Of a stretch of DNA of 64,000 nucleotides, positions 41,928 through 50,434 are shown one piece after another. A program made the position numbers and the translations under genes. This DNA is from Ga0077560 sp046330395 (GTDB lineage Bacteria > Actinomycetota > Thermoleophilia > Miltoncostaeales > Miltoncostaeaceae). The DNA lies in assembly GCA_046330395.1 (NCBI GenBank), contig JAXLSS010000002.1, positions 240,499 to 304,498 of the forward strand, read 5' to 3'. The notes beneath the pieces were generated by a model. It saw nothing but the letters and a program-made list of their open reading frames with translations. It was not told where the DNA came from and ran no database searches. Each line of letters begins with the position of its first letter. Within the stretch, counting starts at the first letter, position 1.

Positions 41928-42381
41928 GCGAGTCGCGGCGGGCACGCCGGGCCTCCTCCGGGGTCATGGCCGCCCGCACGCGCGGAAAGATGGTCGCCGC
42001 GAAGGCGAGGGCCCCCAGGGTGGGCAGCACGGCGGCCGCCCCCAGCAGGAACCGCCACACGCCGCCGTGGTGGCCGTCCACCACCTGGGGCTCGGCCAGC
42101 AGGCGCAGCAGCACGCCGGCGTTGATGCCCGCGAAGGCCACCCAGCCACCCTCACGGCCCGGGCGGGCACCGCGCACCTTGGGGAACATCCAGAAGGCCA
42201 CGCCCATGATCATCAGCAGCAGGAAGCCCAGCAGCAGCACGTGGGTGTGCAGCACCACCCAGGTGTGGCTGGGCGCGGGCCGGTCGAGCGCGGGCTGCAG
42301 CAGCATCCAGCTGCCCATCCCCAGGCCCAGCACCAGGTACGCCAGGGAGGCACGGATGCACCAGCGGCTGAGGGGCGGCAT
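41899..42381 (-). CDS. Small heme-copper-oxidase-like membrane protein
   Basis: 160 aa with four predicted helices. VVLHTHVLLLGFLLLMIMGVAFWMFPK strongly recalls the helix of cytochrome oxidase subunit I or NnrS-like proteins that holds heme-ligand His residues; two His (near residues 45 and 47) are well placed. It is far shorter than a full oxidase subunit and lacks the other ligands. Such proteins occur near nitrate and NO metabolism genes, so a heme-binding or NO-related role is possible. The C-terminus is charged (RRARRDSL). Confidence 0.6.
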   Translation of the reverse strand: MPPLSRWCIRASLAYLVLGLGMGSWMLLQPALDRPAPSHTWVVLHTHVLLLGFLLLMIMGVAFWMFPKVRGARPGREGGWVAFAGINAGVLLRLLAEPQVVDGHHGGVWRFLLGAAAVLPTLGALAFAATIFPRVRAAMTPEEARRARRDSLSFREPPQE

Positions 42382-42428
42382 GCCCGTGATGATCGCGCAC
42401 GGAGCCCCGGCCGTGGGCGTCGCCGCCG

Positions 42429-43346
42429 TCAGTCGCGCAGGTGCGGGCCCAGCACCACGCCGGCGCCGGCCACCATCACCAGCAGGATGCCCCCCACCTG
42501 GGCCACGTCCAGGGGCTGGTGCAGCACCACGCCGCCGATCAGCGCGGCCACGCCGGGATCGGTGGCCAGCAGCACCCCCACCACCGTGATGCTGGCCCGT
42601 CGCAGGGCGGCGATCTCCAGCGTGTAGCAGAGGGCGTTGGACAGGGTGCCCGCGGCCAGACCCAGCGCCACGGCCACGCCGATGTGGGGTGGCGATGGGT
42701 GCCAGGCCACCAGCAGCGGGGCGGTCACCACGGCGCCGGTGGCCAGCGCCACCGTGAGGCCCGGCAGGCCCAGACCCAGCTCACCCACGCGTCGTGCGAA
42801 CAGCAGGTAGCACGCCCACAGGGCTCCGGCGGCCAATGCGAACCCGATGCCGGCGGCGCCCGCACCGCCGAGTTCGCCGTGGCCCACCAGGAACACCCCC
42901 AGCAGGGCCGCGCCGGCGAACGCGATGTCCCGGCGCCGGTGCGCCGCGGCCACCGCCACCCCGATGGGACCGAGGAACTCGATGGTGACCGCGGGTCCCA
43001 GGGGGATGCGGTCGATGGCCAGGTAGAAGCACAGGTTCATGGCCGCCGAGGCCACGCCCAGGCGCACCAATGCCCCCACGGCGTGGCGCGGCACCGACCG
43101 CACGCGCCCGCGTGCCATGAGGGCGAGAACCGCGGTGGCGCCCAGAAGACGCAGCGCCGTGGCGCCCGGTGGCGCCACGAACGCGAACAGCCTGGTGGCG
43201 ATGGCCGAGCCGGCCTGCGCGGTGAGCGAGCCGCCCAGCACCAGGGCCACGGCCCGGCCGGCCTGCCGGTCCGGCTCACTGGCGGGGTGGTGCGGGGCGT
43301 CGTCCCCGCGCCGTGGATCAGGCGTCGACGGTGAGGGGCTGCACAC
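42429..43346 (-). CDS. EamA/DMT family transporter (RhtA-like)
   Basis: 305 aa with ten predicted helices in two EamA repeats (TALRLLGATAVLALMARG and NLCFYLAIDRIPLGPAVTIEFLGPIGVA in the first; LSNALCYTLEIAALRRASITVVGVLLATDPGVAALIG in the second). RhtA-type members export amino acids such as threonine and homoserine; the substrate is not certain here. The GTG at 43346 overlaps the 73-aa gene upstream by 29 bp; no alternative start exists before the first helix. Confidence 0.85.
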   Translation of the reverse strand: MCSPSPSTPDPRRGDDAPHHPASEPDRQAGRAVALVLGGSLTAQAGSAIATRLFAFVAPPGATALRLLGATAVLALMARGRVRSVPRHAVGALVRLGVASAAMNLCFYLAIDRIPLGPAVTIEFLGPIGVAVAAAHRRRDIAFAGAALLGVFLVGHGELGGAGAAGIGFALAAGALWACYLLFARRVGELGLGLPGLTVALATGAVVTAPLLVAWHPSPPHIGVAVALGLAAGTLSNALCYTLEIAALRRASITVVGVLLATDPGVAALIGGVVLHQPLDVAQVGGILLVMVAGAGVVLGPHLRD

Positions 43347-43539
43347 CCCGCACCAGGCGGCGCTCCTCCTCGCGGGCGATGGCCTCCTCGAAGTACCGGA
43401 TCACATCCATCGGCACCGGACCCGAGGGCACGTCGTCCCAGGTGGTGGGCATGACCACGCGCAGCGTGGGGCGGCGGGCGGTGAGGTGCTGGTCGGACGG
43501 CTCGGCGGGCAGGGCGCGAGCGGCGGAGGCGGTGTTCAT
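43318..43539 (-). CDS. 73-aa protein with PSGPVP motif
   Basis: Small protein of unknown function. Its central part, WDDVPSGPVPMDVIRYFEEA, closely matches ALDDIPSGPVPDDVLRRFEEA of the protein at 30789-31403; both are followed by RE and Arg-rich residues. The N-terminal 30 residues are low complexity. ATG 43539 is preceded by GGAG at 9 nt. The reading frame is supported mainly by the shared motif. Confidence 0.68.
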   Translation of the reverse strand: MNTASAARALPAEPSDQHLTARRPTLRVVMPTTWDDVPSGPVPMDVIRYFEEAIAREEERRLVRGVQPLTVDA

Positions 43540-43632
43540 CGGGGCGGGCTCCAGGCGTCGGTGGACCGTGGTTGGGTCCCCTGTTCGGCGTCGCCCGGAC
43601 GCTCCCTTCCGGGGGGCGGCACGCCCCGCGGA

Positions 43633-43950
43633 TCACCGGTCCGAATCGACCGTGAGGTTGGCCTGCGCCAGCCGGGCCGCCACGCGCGCCACGTCCTCCT
43701 CCGGCGCGGTCTCGTGCACCTGGTCGCGGATCATCTGGCGGATGTCGTCCTCGGTGATCACCGCGCCGGCCTCGGCCTCCTGGGCCAGGGCGCCCACCAC
43801 CTGGTCCACCTCGGTGTCGGTGAGGCGGCGCTGCAGGATCCCGAGGAGCGCCACGTAGTCCTGCCGCGGGACGCCGCCGGGGTACCCGGCGCGCAGCCAG
43901 GCCACCACGCGCACCACCAGGTCGTTGGCTCGTGACGGGGTGATGCCCAT
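43633..43950 (-). CDS. DUF3349-like protein
   Basis: 105 aa. The first half, NDLVVRVVAWLRAGYPGGVPRQDYVALLGILQRRLTDTEVDQV, fits the actinobacterial DUF3349 family (helical, function unknown). The second half, IRQMIRDQVHETAPEEDVARVAARL, is a helical hairpin. ATG 43950 shares its A with the stop of the upstream membrane-protein gene (TAATG), so it belongs to the pit operon. An in-frame extension to 44373 runs through that gene and is not real. Confidence 0.78.
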   Translation of the reverse strand: MGITPSRANDLVVRVVAWLRAGYPGGVPRQDYVALLGILQRRLTDTEVDQVVGALAQEAEAGAVITEDDIRQMIRDQVHETAPEEDVARVAARLAQANLTVDSDR

Positions 43951-44252
43951 TACTTCTTCTTCGCGACCACGGTGGGGTACCCGGAATCGAAGCTCAGCTT
44001 CTTGCCCATGCCCGAGGCCACGATGGCGGTGAGGCCGAGGGCCACGCCCCCCACCACCAGCAGCAGGCACAGGCCGGCCAGCGCCTTGCCCAACGGGCGG
44101 GCCGGAGCGTGATCGGCGGTGGCATCGCCACCGCTGCCGGTGGCGTAGGCCCGGATGCCCAGGGCGAACATCAGCGGCACGCCCGCGCCGAACAGCAACC
44201 CCCACAGCAGCACGCGCCACGATCCGTTGAGCGCCAGGTGCAGGTTGTTCAT
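43950..44252 (-). CDS. Small membrane protein of the pit operon
   Basis: 100 aa with two membrane helices (VLLWGLLFGAGVPLMFALGI and ALAGLCLLLVVGGVALGLTAI) and a Lys-rich C-terminus (AKKK). It lies 9 bp after the phosphate transporter and overlaps the DUF3349-like gene. No function is known; accessory role for the transporter is inference. Confidence 0.7.
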   Translation of the reverse strand: MNNLHLALNGSWRVLLWGLLFGAGVPLMFALGIRAYATGSGGDATADHAPARPLGKALAGLCLLLVVGGVALGLTAIVASGMGKKLSFDSGYPTVVAKKK

Positions 44253-44261
44253 GGTGGCGTC

Positions 44262-45491
44262 CTAGTGTGCGATGAGCACGTCGTCGGCGGGGCCGCCGGG
44301 GGGACCCGACGTGCGCGAGCCGTCGTTGTTGACGTTGGTGTGGTCCACCACGTCCCGGCGTGAGTGGCGCCACATGGTCCAGCTGCCGGTGGCGAGCAGG
44401 GCGAACATCAGGATGGCGCCGGCCAGGGTGTTGCCGGGGACGTCACCCAGATGCCACACCAGGAAGCCGGCCACGCCGGCGGCGGGGAGGGTGGTGATCC
44501 ACGCCAGCACCATCCGCAGCGCCACCGCCCACCGCACCTCGGTGCCGCGCCCCAGGCCCGAGCCCAGGATGGACCCGGTGGCCACGTGGGTGGTGGAGAG
44601 GGCGAAGCCCAGGTGGCTGGACACCAGGATCACGGCACCGGCGGCGCCGTCGGAGGCCAGGCCCTGCGGGGGCTGGATGTCCACCAGCCGGCTGCCCAGG
44701 GTGCGGATGATGCGCCAGCCGCCCATGTAGGTGCCCATCGCGATTGCCAGGGCGCACACCGCCTTGACCCACCAGGGGATGGCCTTGAGGTTGGTCCAGT
44801 GGCCGCTGCCGATGAGGGCCAGGGTGATGATGCCCATGGTCTTCTGCGCGTCGTTGGCCCCGTGGGCCAGCGACAGCATGGAGGCGCTGCCCACCTGCCC
44901 CCACTTGAAGCCCCGGTCGCGGAAGCGGCGGTCCACCCCGACCGTGAGCCGGTACACCAGCCAGGTGCCGATCATCGCGATGGCGGCGGCGATGACCGGG
45001 GAGGCGATGGCCGGCAGCACCACCTTGCCCATCACGCCGTCCAGCTTGGTGCCGTCGCCCTGCCACTTCACCCCGTTCATGCCCAGGCTGGCGATGGTGG
45101 CGCCGATCATCCCGCCGAAGAGGGCGTGGGAGGACGAGGAGGGGAGACCCACCAGCCAGGTGGCCTGGTTCCACAGGATGGCGCCCACCAGCCCGGCGGA
45201 CAGGATCATCAGCAGGCCCGCGCCGTGGTGGCCCAGGAGGTTGGCGTTGGGAGCGCCGGTCTTGTCCTGCACCTTGATGACGGCGTTGGTGACGGTGAGC
45301 GCCACCTCCACCGACAGGAACGCCCCGACGATGTTGAGCACCGACGACAACGCCACCGCGACCCGCGGCCGCAGCGCCCCCGTGGCGATCGACGTGGCCA
45401 TGGCGTTGGCCGTGTCGTGGAAGCCGTTGGTGAAATCGAACGCCAGCGCGGTGACCACCACGAGGCACAGCACGACGGTGTCTGGGCTCAT
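44262..45491 (-). CDS. pit: Inorganic phosphate transporter (PiT family)
   Basis: About 409 aa, twelve hydrophobic helices. The duplicated PiT signature is clear: TNGFHDTANAMATSIATGAL in the N-terminal half and AHGANDAQKTMGIITLAL in the C-terminal half, with GLPSSSSHALFGG. It imports phosphate (as metal phosphate) with protons. ATG 45491 is preferred to GTG 45497 because it sits 6 nt from a TAGCGT box. It heads an operon with the small membrane protein and the DUF3349-like gene. Confidence 0.93.
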   Translation of the reverse strand: MSPDTVVLCLVVVTALAFDFTNGFHDTANAMATSIATGALRPRVAVALSSVLNIVGAFLSVEVALTVTNAVIKVQDKTGAPNANLLGHHGAGLLMILSAGLVGAILWNQATWLVGLPSSSSHALFGGMIGATIASLGMNGVKWQGDGTKLDGVMGKVVLPAIASPVIAAAIAMIGTWLVYRLTVGVDRRFRDRGFKWGQVGSASMLSLAHGANDAQKTMGIITLALIGSGHWTNLKAIPWWVKAVCALAIAMGTYMGGWRIIRTLGSRLVDIQPPQGLASDGAAGAVILVSSHLGFALSTTHVATGSILGSGLGRGTEVRWAVALRMVLAWITTLPAAGVAGFLVWHLGDVPGNTLAGAILMFALLATGSWTMWRHSRRDVVDHTNVNNDGSRTSGPPGGPADDVLIAH

Positions 45492-45497
45492 GGGCAC

Positions 45498-45523
45498 ACG
45501 CTACGTGAGCCGGCGGTCGCCGG
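45498..45523 (-). promoter_or_regulatory. pit promoter: TAGCGT box and palindrome
   Basis: On the minus strand TAGCGT (45503-45498) ends 6 nt before ATG 45491, so the transcript should be leaderless. CCGGCG-N2-CGCCGG (45510-45523) is a perfect palindrome where the -35 region would lie and may be an operator. The remaining 150 bp up to the suf operon end (45674) show no gene and no clear terminator. Confidence 0.5.
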
Positions 45524-45673
45524 AGGGCCGTTTTTCCACCGGATGTGTGGGGCGAACCGCGTATTCACTCCACGGGGGCGGTGCGGGTGACGTTCACGCT
45601 GATTCCGTGGGGGCCATTCGACACGCGCGGGACGCCGGGGATGCCGGTCGGCGTGGGCCCGGAGCCCCCGCGG

Positions 45674-46105
45674 TCATGCGCTGAAGCTGTCCCCACACGA
45701 GCAGGTGCCCGTGGCGTTGGGATTGCGGATGCGGAAGCCGGTGCGCAGCAGGCCGCGCTCGTGATCGATGACCGATCCGGTCACCTGGATGGCGCTCTTC
45801 AGGTCCATCAGCACCCGCACCCCGTTGCTGGTGACCTCCCGGTCGCCCGCGCCCGCCGCGTCGCCGGGCTCCAGCAGGTCCAGCTTGTACTCCAGGCCCG
45901 AGCAGCCGCCGGCCAGGATGCGCAGCCGCACCCCCTCGGGGCGACCTGCCTGCTCGGCCGACTCGCGGATGTAGGCGGCCGCGGAGTCGGTGACCTCCAC
46001 GATGGCGTCGGCCACGCCGGCCTCCTGGGCGGCGCGGGCGGCCCGGGCCCGGGCGCGCGCGGCCTCCTTCTTCTGCTCCAGGGTGAGCGGCGCCGTCTCA
46101 GCCAT
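45674..46105 (-). CDS. Iron-sulfur cluster assembly protein, IscA/HesB (A-type) family
   Basis: 143 aa. A-type carriers receive clusters from the scaffold and hand them to apoproteins. The three conserved Cys are in GGCSGLEYKL and TCSCGDSF. There is an extra N-terminal stretch of about 35 charged, Ala/Arg/Glu-rich residues (QKKEAARARARAARAAQ) predicted as coiled coil, not found in short IscA. It overlaps the sufT 3' end by 8 bp and is the last gene of the suf operon. Confidence 0.9.
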   Translation of the reverse strand: MAETAPLTLEQKKEAARARARAARAAQEAGVADAIVEVTDSAAAYIRESAEQAGRPEGVRLRILAGGCSGLEYKLDLLEPGDAAGAGDREVTSNGVRVLMDLKSAIQVTGSVIDHERGLLRTGFRIRNPNATGTCSCGDSFSA

Positions 46106-46409
46106 AGCCCATCACCTTCATCATGAACCGGCCCTCGTCGGTCATGGAGGCCGGGCTCCACGGCGGGTCCCACACCCAGTTGATCTCCACGCTGGTGACA
46201 CCCTCCAGCGGCGACACCGCCGCGCGGCTGTCGTCCAGGATCTTCTCGGTGAGCGGGCACCCCATGGAGGTGAGGGTCATGTCCAGCACCACGTTGCCCT
46301 CATCATCCTGGCGAACCTCGTACAGCAGCCCGAGGTCAACCACGTTGATCCCGAGCTCCGGGTCCTCCACGTGCTTCATCGCGCTGCGGATGTCGTCCTC
46401 GGTTGCCAC
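46098..46409 (-). CDS. sufT: SufT / MIP18 (DUF59) family Fe-S assembly factor
   Basis: 103 aa, MIP18 fold: HVEDPELGINVVDLGLLYEV, LTLTS-like MTLTSMGCPLTEKI with the conserved Cys, and VWDPPWSPASMT. SufT aids maturation of Fe-S proteins under high demand. GTG 46409 begins 1 nt after the sufU stop. Same domain type as the N-terminus of the Mrp ATPase at 62597-63678. Confidence 0.9.
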   Translation of the reverse strand: MATEDDIRSAMKHVEDPELGINVVDLGLLYEVRQDDEGNVVLDMTLTSMGCPLTEKILDDSRAAVSPLEGVTSVEINWVWDPPWSPASMTDEGRFMMKVMGYG

Positions 46410-46410
46410 C

Positions 46411-46854
46411 TCATCCCCCCGTGCTCGTGGCGGTGTGCGTTTGCAATGCGTCCTTCAGCGCCATCCAGCTGAGCAGCGCGCAGCGCACCCGCACCGGGTA
46501 CCTGGCCACGCCCTCCAGGGCCACCGCGTCGCCCAGCACGTCCTCGTCGGCGGCGGTCTCCCCGTGCATCAGCAGGCGCACGTGCTCGATGGCGGCCATG
46601 GCCTCGTCCACGGGCTTGCCCACGGCGGCGTCGGCCATCATCGACGCCGAGGCCTGCGAGATGGAGCACCCCTCCCCACTGTGGGCGATATCGGCGATGC
46701 GCCCGTCCTCGATGCGCACCTGCACGTGCAGGCGGTCGCCGCACAGCGGGTTGTTGTGGGCCACGTCCACGGTGGGGTGCTCCAGGGTGCCCTGGTGCCG
46801 CGGGTTGCGGTAGTGGTCCAGGATGATCTGCTGGTAGAGGTCCTCGATGCCCAT
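46411..46854 (-). CDS. sufU: SufU-type Fe-S assembly sulfur-transfer protein
   Basis: 147 aa. NNPLCGDRL, SGEGCSISQASASMM and RVRCALLSWMALK hold the three Cys and the Asp of the zinc site typical of SufU, which takes sulfur from SufS. IlDHYRNPRHQG at the N-terminus is the IscU/SufU signature. It follows sufS by 4 bp. Presence of SufU rather than SufE fits Gram-positive suf operons. Confidence 0.94.
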   Translation of the reverse strand: MGIEDLYQQIILDHYRNPRHQGTLEHPTVDVAHNNPLCGDRLHVQVRIEDGRIADIAHSGEGCSISQASASMMADAAVGKPVDEAMAAIEHVRLLMHGETAADEDVLGDAVALEGVARYPVRVRCALLSWMALKDALQTHTATSTGG

Positions 46855-46858
46855 GCGC

Positions 46859-48100
46859 TCACCCGCCCATGAACGTGCGGGCCGAGCCGAGGGCCCGCAC
46901 CAGCGCGTCGATGTCGTCGGTGGTGTTGTAAAGGTAGGTGCTGGCGCGGGCGGTGGCCGAGGCCCCCAGGGCGCGCATCAGTGGCTTGGCGCAGTGGTGC
47001 CCGGCGCGCACGCACACGCCCTCGCGGTCCACCAGCTGGGCGATGTCGTGGGGGTGCAGGTCGGGCAGCGAGAAGCTGATGGGGCAGCCGCGCTCATCCG
47101 GGTCGGCCGGTCCGTAGATGCGCAGCCCCGGCACCTGGCCCAGGGCTCCCATGGCGTAGGCGGTGAGCTCGCGCTCGTGGGCCCGCACCCGGTCCATGCC
47201 CACCCGCGACAGGTAGCCCACCGCGGCGCCCAGGCCGATGGCCTCGGCGATGGGGGGCGTGCCCGCCTCGAACTTGTACGGCAGGTCGGCCCAGTCGGAT
47301 CCGTCCTCGCGCACGTCGGAGATCATCTCGCCGCCGCCCAGGAAGGGTTCCATCGCGGCCAGCACCCCGGGGTCGGCCACCAGCACGCCGATGCCCGTGG
47401 GGCCCAGCATCTTGTGGCCGGTGAAGGCCAGGAAGTCGCAGCCAAGCTCGGTGAACCGCACCGGCATGTGGGGCACGCTCTGGCTGCCGTCCACCAGCAC
47501 CATCGCGCCGTAGGCGCGCGCGGTGCGGGCGATCTCCGCCACCGGGGTGATGGTGCCCAGCACGTTGCTGCAGTGGGTCACGGCCACCATCCGCACGTGC
47601 TCGGTGCGCAGGGTCACGTCCAGCCACTGCAGGTCCAAGCGGCCGTCGCCGTCGATGGGGGCGAACAGCACGCGGGCCCCGGTGATCTGGGCCACCAGCT
47701 GCCAGGGCACGATGTTGCTGTGGTGCTCCATCTCGGTCACCACCACCGCGTCGCCGCGCTGCAGCGAGCGCACCCCCCACGCCCACGCCACCAGGTTGAT
47801 GGCCTCCGTGGCGTTCTTGGTGAACACCACGCCCTCGCGGCGGGCGCCCACGAAGGCCGCCACGGCGTCGCGGGCGGCCTCGAACCGCGCCGTGGCCTCG
47901 GCGGCCATCTCGTACACGCCGCGGTGCACGTTGGCGTTGGTCTGCGTGTAGTAGTTCTGCATGGCCGCCAGCACCTCCCGGGGCTTCTGGGAGGTGGCGG
48001 CCGAATCCAGGTACACCAACGGTGCGCCGGCGTCCCGACCGTCCAGGATCGGGAAGTCGGCGCGCAGCGCGGCGGCGTCGATGGACCCGGTGACGGTCAC
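46859..48100 (-). CDS. sufS: Cysteine desulfurase SufS
   Basis: 413 aa, class V aminotransferase fold with PLP. It takes sulfur from cysteine for cluster building. YLDSAATSQKP, VVTEMEHHSNIVPW, the PLP Lys in FTGHKMLGPTGIG, and the catalytic Cys in RAGHHCAKPLM are all in place. GTG 48100 overlaps the sufC stop. It passes persulfide to the adjacent SufU. Confidence 0.96.
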   Translation of the reverse strand: MTVTGSIDAAALRADFPILDGRDAGAPLVYLDSAATSQKPREVLAAMQNYYTQTNANVHRGVYEMAAEATARFEAARDAVAAFVGARREGVVFTKNATEAINLVAWAWGVRSLQRGDAVVVTEMEHHSNIVPWQLVAQITGARVLFAPIDGDGRLDLQWLDVTLRTEHVRMVAVTHCSNVLGTITPVAEIARTARAYGAMVLVDGSQSVPHMPVRFTELGCDFLAFTGHKMLGPTGIGVLVADPGVLAAMEPFLGGGEMISDVREDGSDWADLPYKFEAGTPPIAEAIGLGAAVGYLSRVGMDRVRAHERELTAYAMGALGQVPGLRIYGPADPDERGCPISFSLPDLHPHDIAQLVDREGVCVRAGHHCAKPLMRALGASATARASTYLYNTTDDIDALVRALGSARTFMGG

Positions 48101-48864
48101 TGGCCGGGTGCCACCGCCGCCTCGGACGCGCCGAACTGCGCGTAGCCCTGGTCCTCCAGCTCGTCGGCCAGCTCGGGGCCGCCGGTGCGGGCGATGCGGC
48201 CGTCGAACATCACGTGCACCACGTCCGGCGCGATGTACTGCAGGATCCGGGTGTAGTGGGTGATGATCAGGGCGCCCAGCTCCGGTCCGCGCAGCGAGTT
48301 CACCCCGTTGCTGACCACCTTGAGGGCGTCCACGTCCAGGCCCGAGTCGGTCTCGTCCAGTACCGCGAACTTCGGCTCAAGCATGGCCATCTGCAGGATC
48401 TCGTGACGCTTCTTCTCGCCGCCGGAGAAGCCCTCGTTGAGGTAGCGCTCGCTGAAGCTGGGATCGAACTCCAGCAGGCGGCTCTTCTCCTGGAAGCGCT
48501 TCATGAAGTCGCGGGGGCTGATCTCCTCGCCGCGCACGGCGTTGATGGAGGTGCGCAGGAAGTTCAGCACCGACACCCCGGGGACCTCCACCGGGTACTG
48601 CATGGCCAGGAAGAAGCCGGCCCGGGCGCGCTCGTCGGCCTCCATCTCCAGCAGGTCCTCACCGTTGAAGGTGACCGACCCGCCGGTGACCTCGTAGCGG
48701 GGGTGGCCCGCCAGGGCGTAGGCCAGGGTGCTCTTGCCGGAGCCGTTGGGGCCCATCAGCGCGTGCACCTCGCCCTGCGGCACGGCCAGGTCGACGCCCT
48801 TGAGGATGGGGGTGCCGTCCACGGCAACCTGGAGGCCCTCGATCTTGAGAATGGGTTCAGCCAC
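48097..48864 (-). CDS. sufC: SufC ATPase
   Basis: 255 aa, ABC ATPase without membrane partner. Walker A GPNGSGKST, signature FSGGEKKRHEIL and Walker B region FAVLDETDSGLDVDAL are conserved. SufC drives the SufBCD scaffold on which clusters are built. It lies 16 bp after the Rieske gene and overlaps sufS. Confidence 0.97.
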   Translation of the reverse strand: MAEPILKIEGLQVAVDGTPILKGVDLAVPQGEVHALMGPNGSGKSTLAYALAGHPRYEVTGGSVTFNGEDLLEMEADERARAGFFLAMQYPVEVPGVSVLNFLRTSINAVRGEEISPRDFMKRFQEKSRLLEFDPSFSERYLNEGFSGGEKKRHEILQMAMLEPKFAVLDETDSGLDVDALKVVSNGVNSLRGPELGALIITHYTRILQYIAPDVVHVMFDGRIARTGGPELADELEDQGYAQFGASEAAVAPGQ

Positions 48865-48879
48865 TGTGTGGTCTCTCTC

Positions 48880-49218
48880 CTACGACTCGAACGGGTGTGA
48901 ATGGGATGGAGTGGGGTCCACCAGGATGCGGCCGTCCGACACGGTGACGGCGAACATGGGCTGGGGGCTGCTGGCCGGTGGGGTCAGCGCGGTGCCGGTG
49001 GCCACATCGAACTGGGCGCCGTGGCGCGGGCACTCCAGGCGCCCGTCGTCGAGGAACCCCTCCGACAGCGAGGCGCGCGCGTGGGTGCATGTGTCGTGCA
49101 GGGCGTGGATGACGCCGCCGGCGTGCACCAGGCACACCGGCGTGCCCGCCAGCTCCACGCGCCGCATGGTGCCCTCGGGCAGGTCGGCCACGGCCGCCAC
49201 GTCCACGGCGGTGCTCAC
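48880..49218 (-). CDS. Rieske [2Fe-2S] ferredoxin-like protein
   Basis: 112 aa. The two Rieske motifs are CTHARASL and CPRHGAQFD (CxH and CxxH). It is like ferredoxin subunits of non-heme oxygenases and is commonly found inside actinobacterial suf operons, where it may donate electrons for cluster assembly. GTG 49218 overlaps the sufD stop. Confidence 0.9.
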   Translation of the reverse strand: MSTAVDVAAVADLPEGTMRRVELAGTPVCLVHAGGVIHALHDTCTHARASLSEGFLDDGRLECPRHGAQFDVATGTALTPPASSPQPMFAVTVSDGRILVDPTPSHSHPFES

Positions 49219-50434
49219 GCCAGCTTCTCCGAGACGGCCTGCTCCAGCTCGTGGCGCAGGTCCTCCAGGGTGATCTGCTCCAGCACCTCCTGCAGGAACC
49301 CCAGCACGATGAGGCGCTTGGCCACATCGGTGGGCACGCCGCGGGAGCGCAGGTAGAACAGGTGCTCGTCGTCCACGCGGCCCACGGCGCCGGCGTGCGA
49401 GCACTTCACCTCGGCCGTGGCGATCTCCAGGAAGGGGATGGTCTCGGCGCGCGCCCCGTCGTTGAGCACCAGGTTGCGGTTGGTCTGGTAGGCGTCGGTG
49501 CCGGGTGCGCCCGGCTCCACCACCAGGTTGCCGTAGAACACGGTGTGTGCGCTGTCCTTCAGCGCGCCCTTGTACAGCAGGTTGCTGTACGTCTGGGGCG
49601 CCTCGTGGCGCGCCACCACGCGGTGCTCGAAGTGCTGGTGCCCATCGGCGAAGTACACGCCCAGGGCCCGGCTGTCGCTGCCGGGGCCGCTGGCCACCAT
49701 GGTGGCCTCCACGCGCACCAGGTCGCCGCCCAGGCTCACCACCACCGACCGCACCCGCGCGTCCTTGTGCGCGGAGGCGGTGATGCGGGCGTGGTGGCGC
49801 ACACCGGCGCCCCACTCCACGATGCTGACGTGCTCCAGCTCGCCGCCGGGCAGCACCACCAGCTCGGCGGCCGTGGACACGGCCACCTCGGCGGCGGGGA
49901 GGCGTAACGGTCCACCACCGTGGCGCGGGCGCCCTCGTCCACCACCACCAGCGTGCGGGCGTGCACGTGCGCGCTCGCACCGGACACGCTGAGGAGGGTC
50001 TCGCTGGGGAGCTCCAGGTGCACGCCGCGCGGCACGTACACGAACGTGCCGGCCTGCCAGCTGGCCGCGTTGAGCGCGCCGGGCCGGTCGTCGAAGCCGA
50101 TCAGCGAGTACAGGTGCGTGCGCACCAGGTCCTCATGGTCGATGAGGGCCTGGCCCAGCTCGGCCACGATGACGCCCTCCGGCAGCGCGCCCAGCTGGGG
50201 CACCCCGGGGGTGGCGTCGGCCAGCACCAGCCGTGCGCTGCGCCGTCCGTCCTCGGGTGGGGAGACGGCCGAGCCCGCCGCGGCGGCCGCCGACGGCTCG
50301 TTGGCGTCCAGCCCCAGCGAGGCGGGCGGGGTGAAGCGCCAGTCCTCCTCCTCGCCCGTGAGGGCGGGGAGGGTCTGGAGGTTGTGCGTGGCGGTGGTGC
50401 GCGCCTGTTGCGCCCAGGTGGGCAGGTCAGCCAA
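49215..50434 (-). pseudogene. sufD: SufD, split by one frameshift (possibly sequence error)
   Basis: SufD partners SufB and SufC in the cluster scaffold. The N-terminal half starts at TTG 50434 and reads to VDEGARATVVDRYASP; the C-terminal half (ELVVLPGGELEHVSIVEWG to the end, with SHAGAVGRVDDEHLFYLRSRG) continues in another frame. The break lies near 49896-49899, where four C's on the coding strand would need to be five to restore YASPAAEVAV. The full protein would be about 406 aa. In an otherwise intact operon, a sequence error is the simpler explanation. It overlaps the end of sufB by 8 bp. Confidence 0.85.

Noticed and set aside
45510..45535. GC stem followed by TTTTT as a plus-strand terminator
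   Set aside because: No plus-strand gene ends upstream of it; it lies in the pit promoter, so an operator is more plausible.
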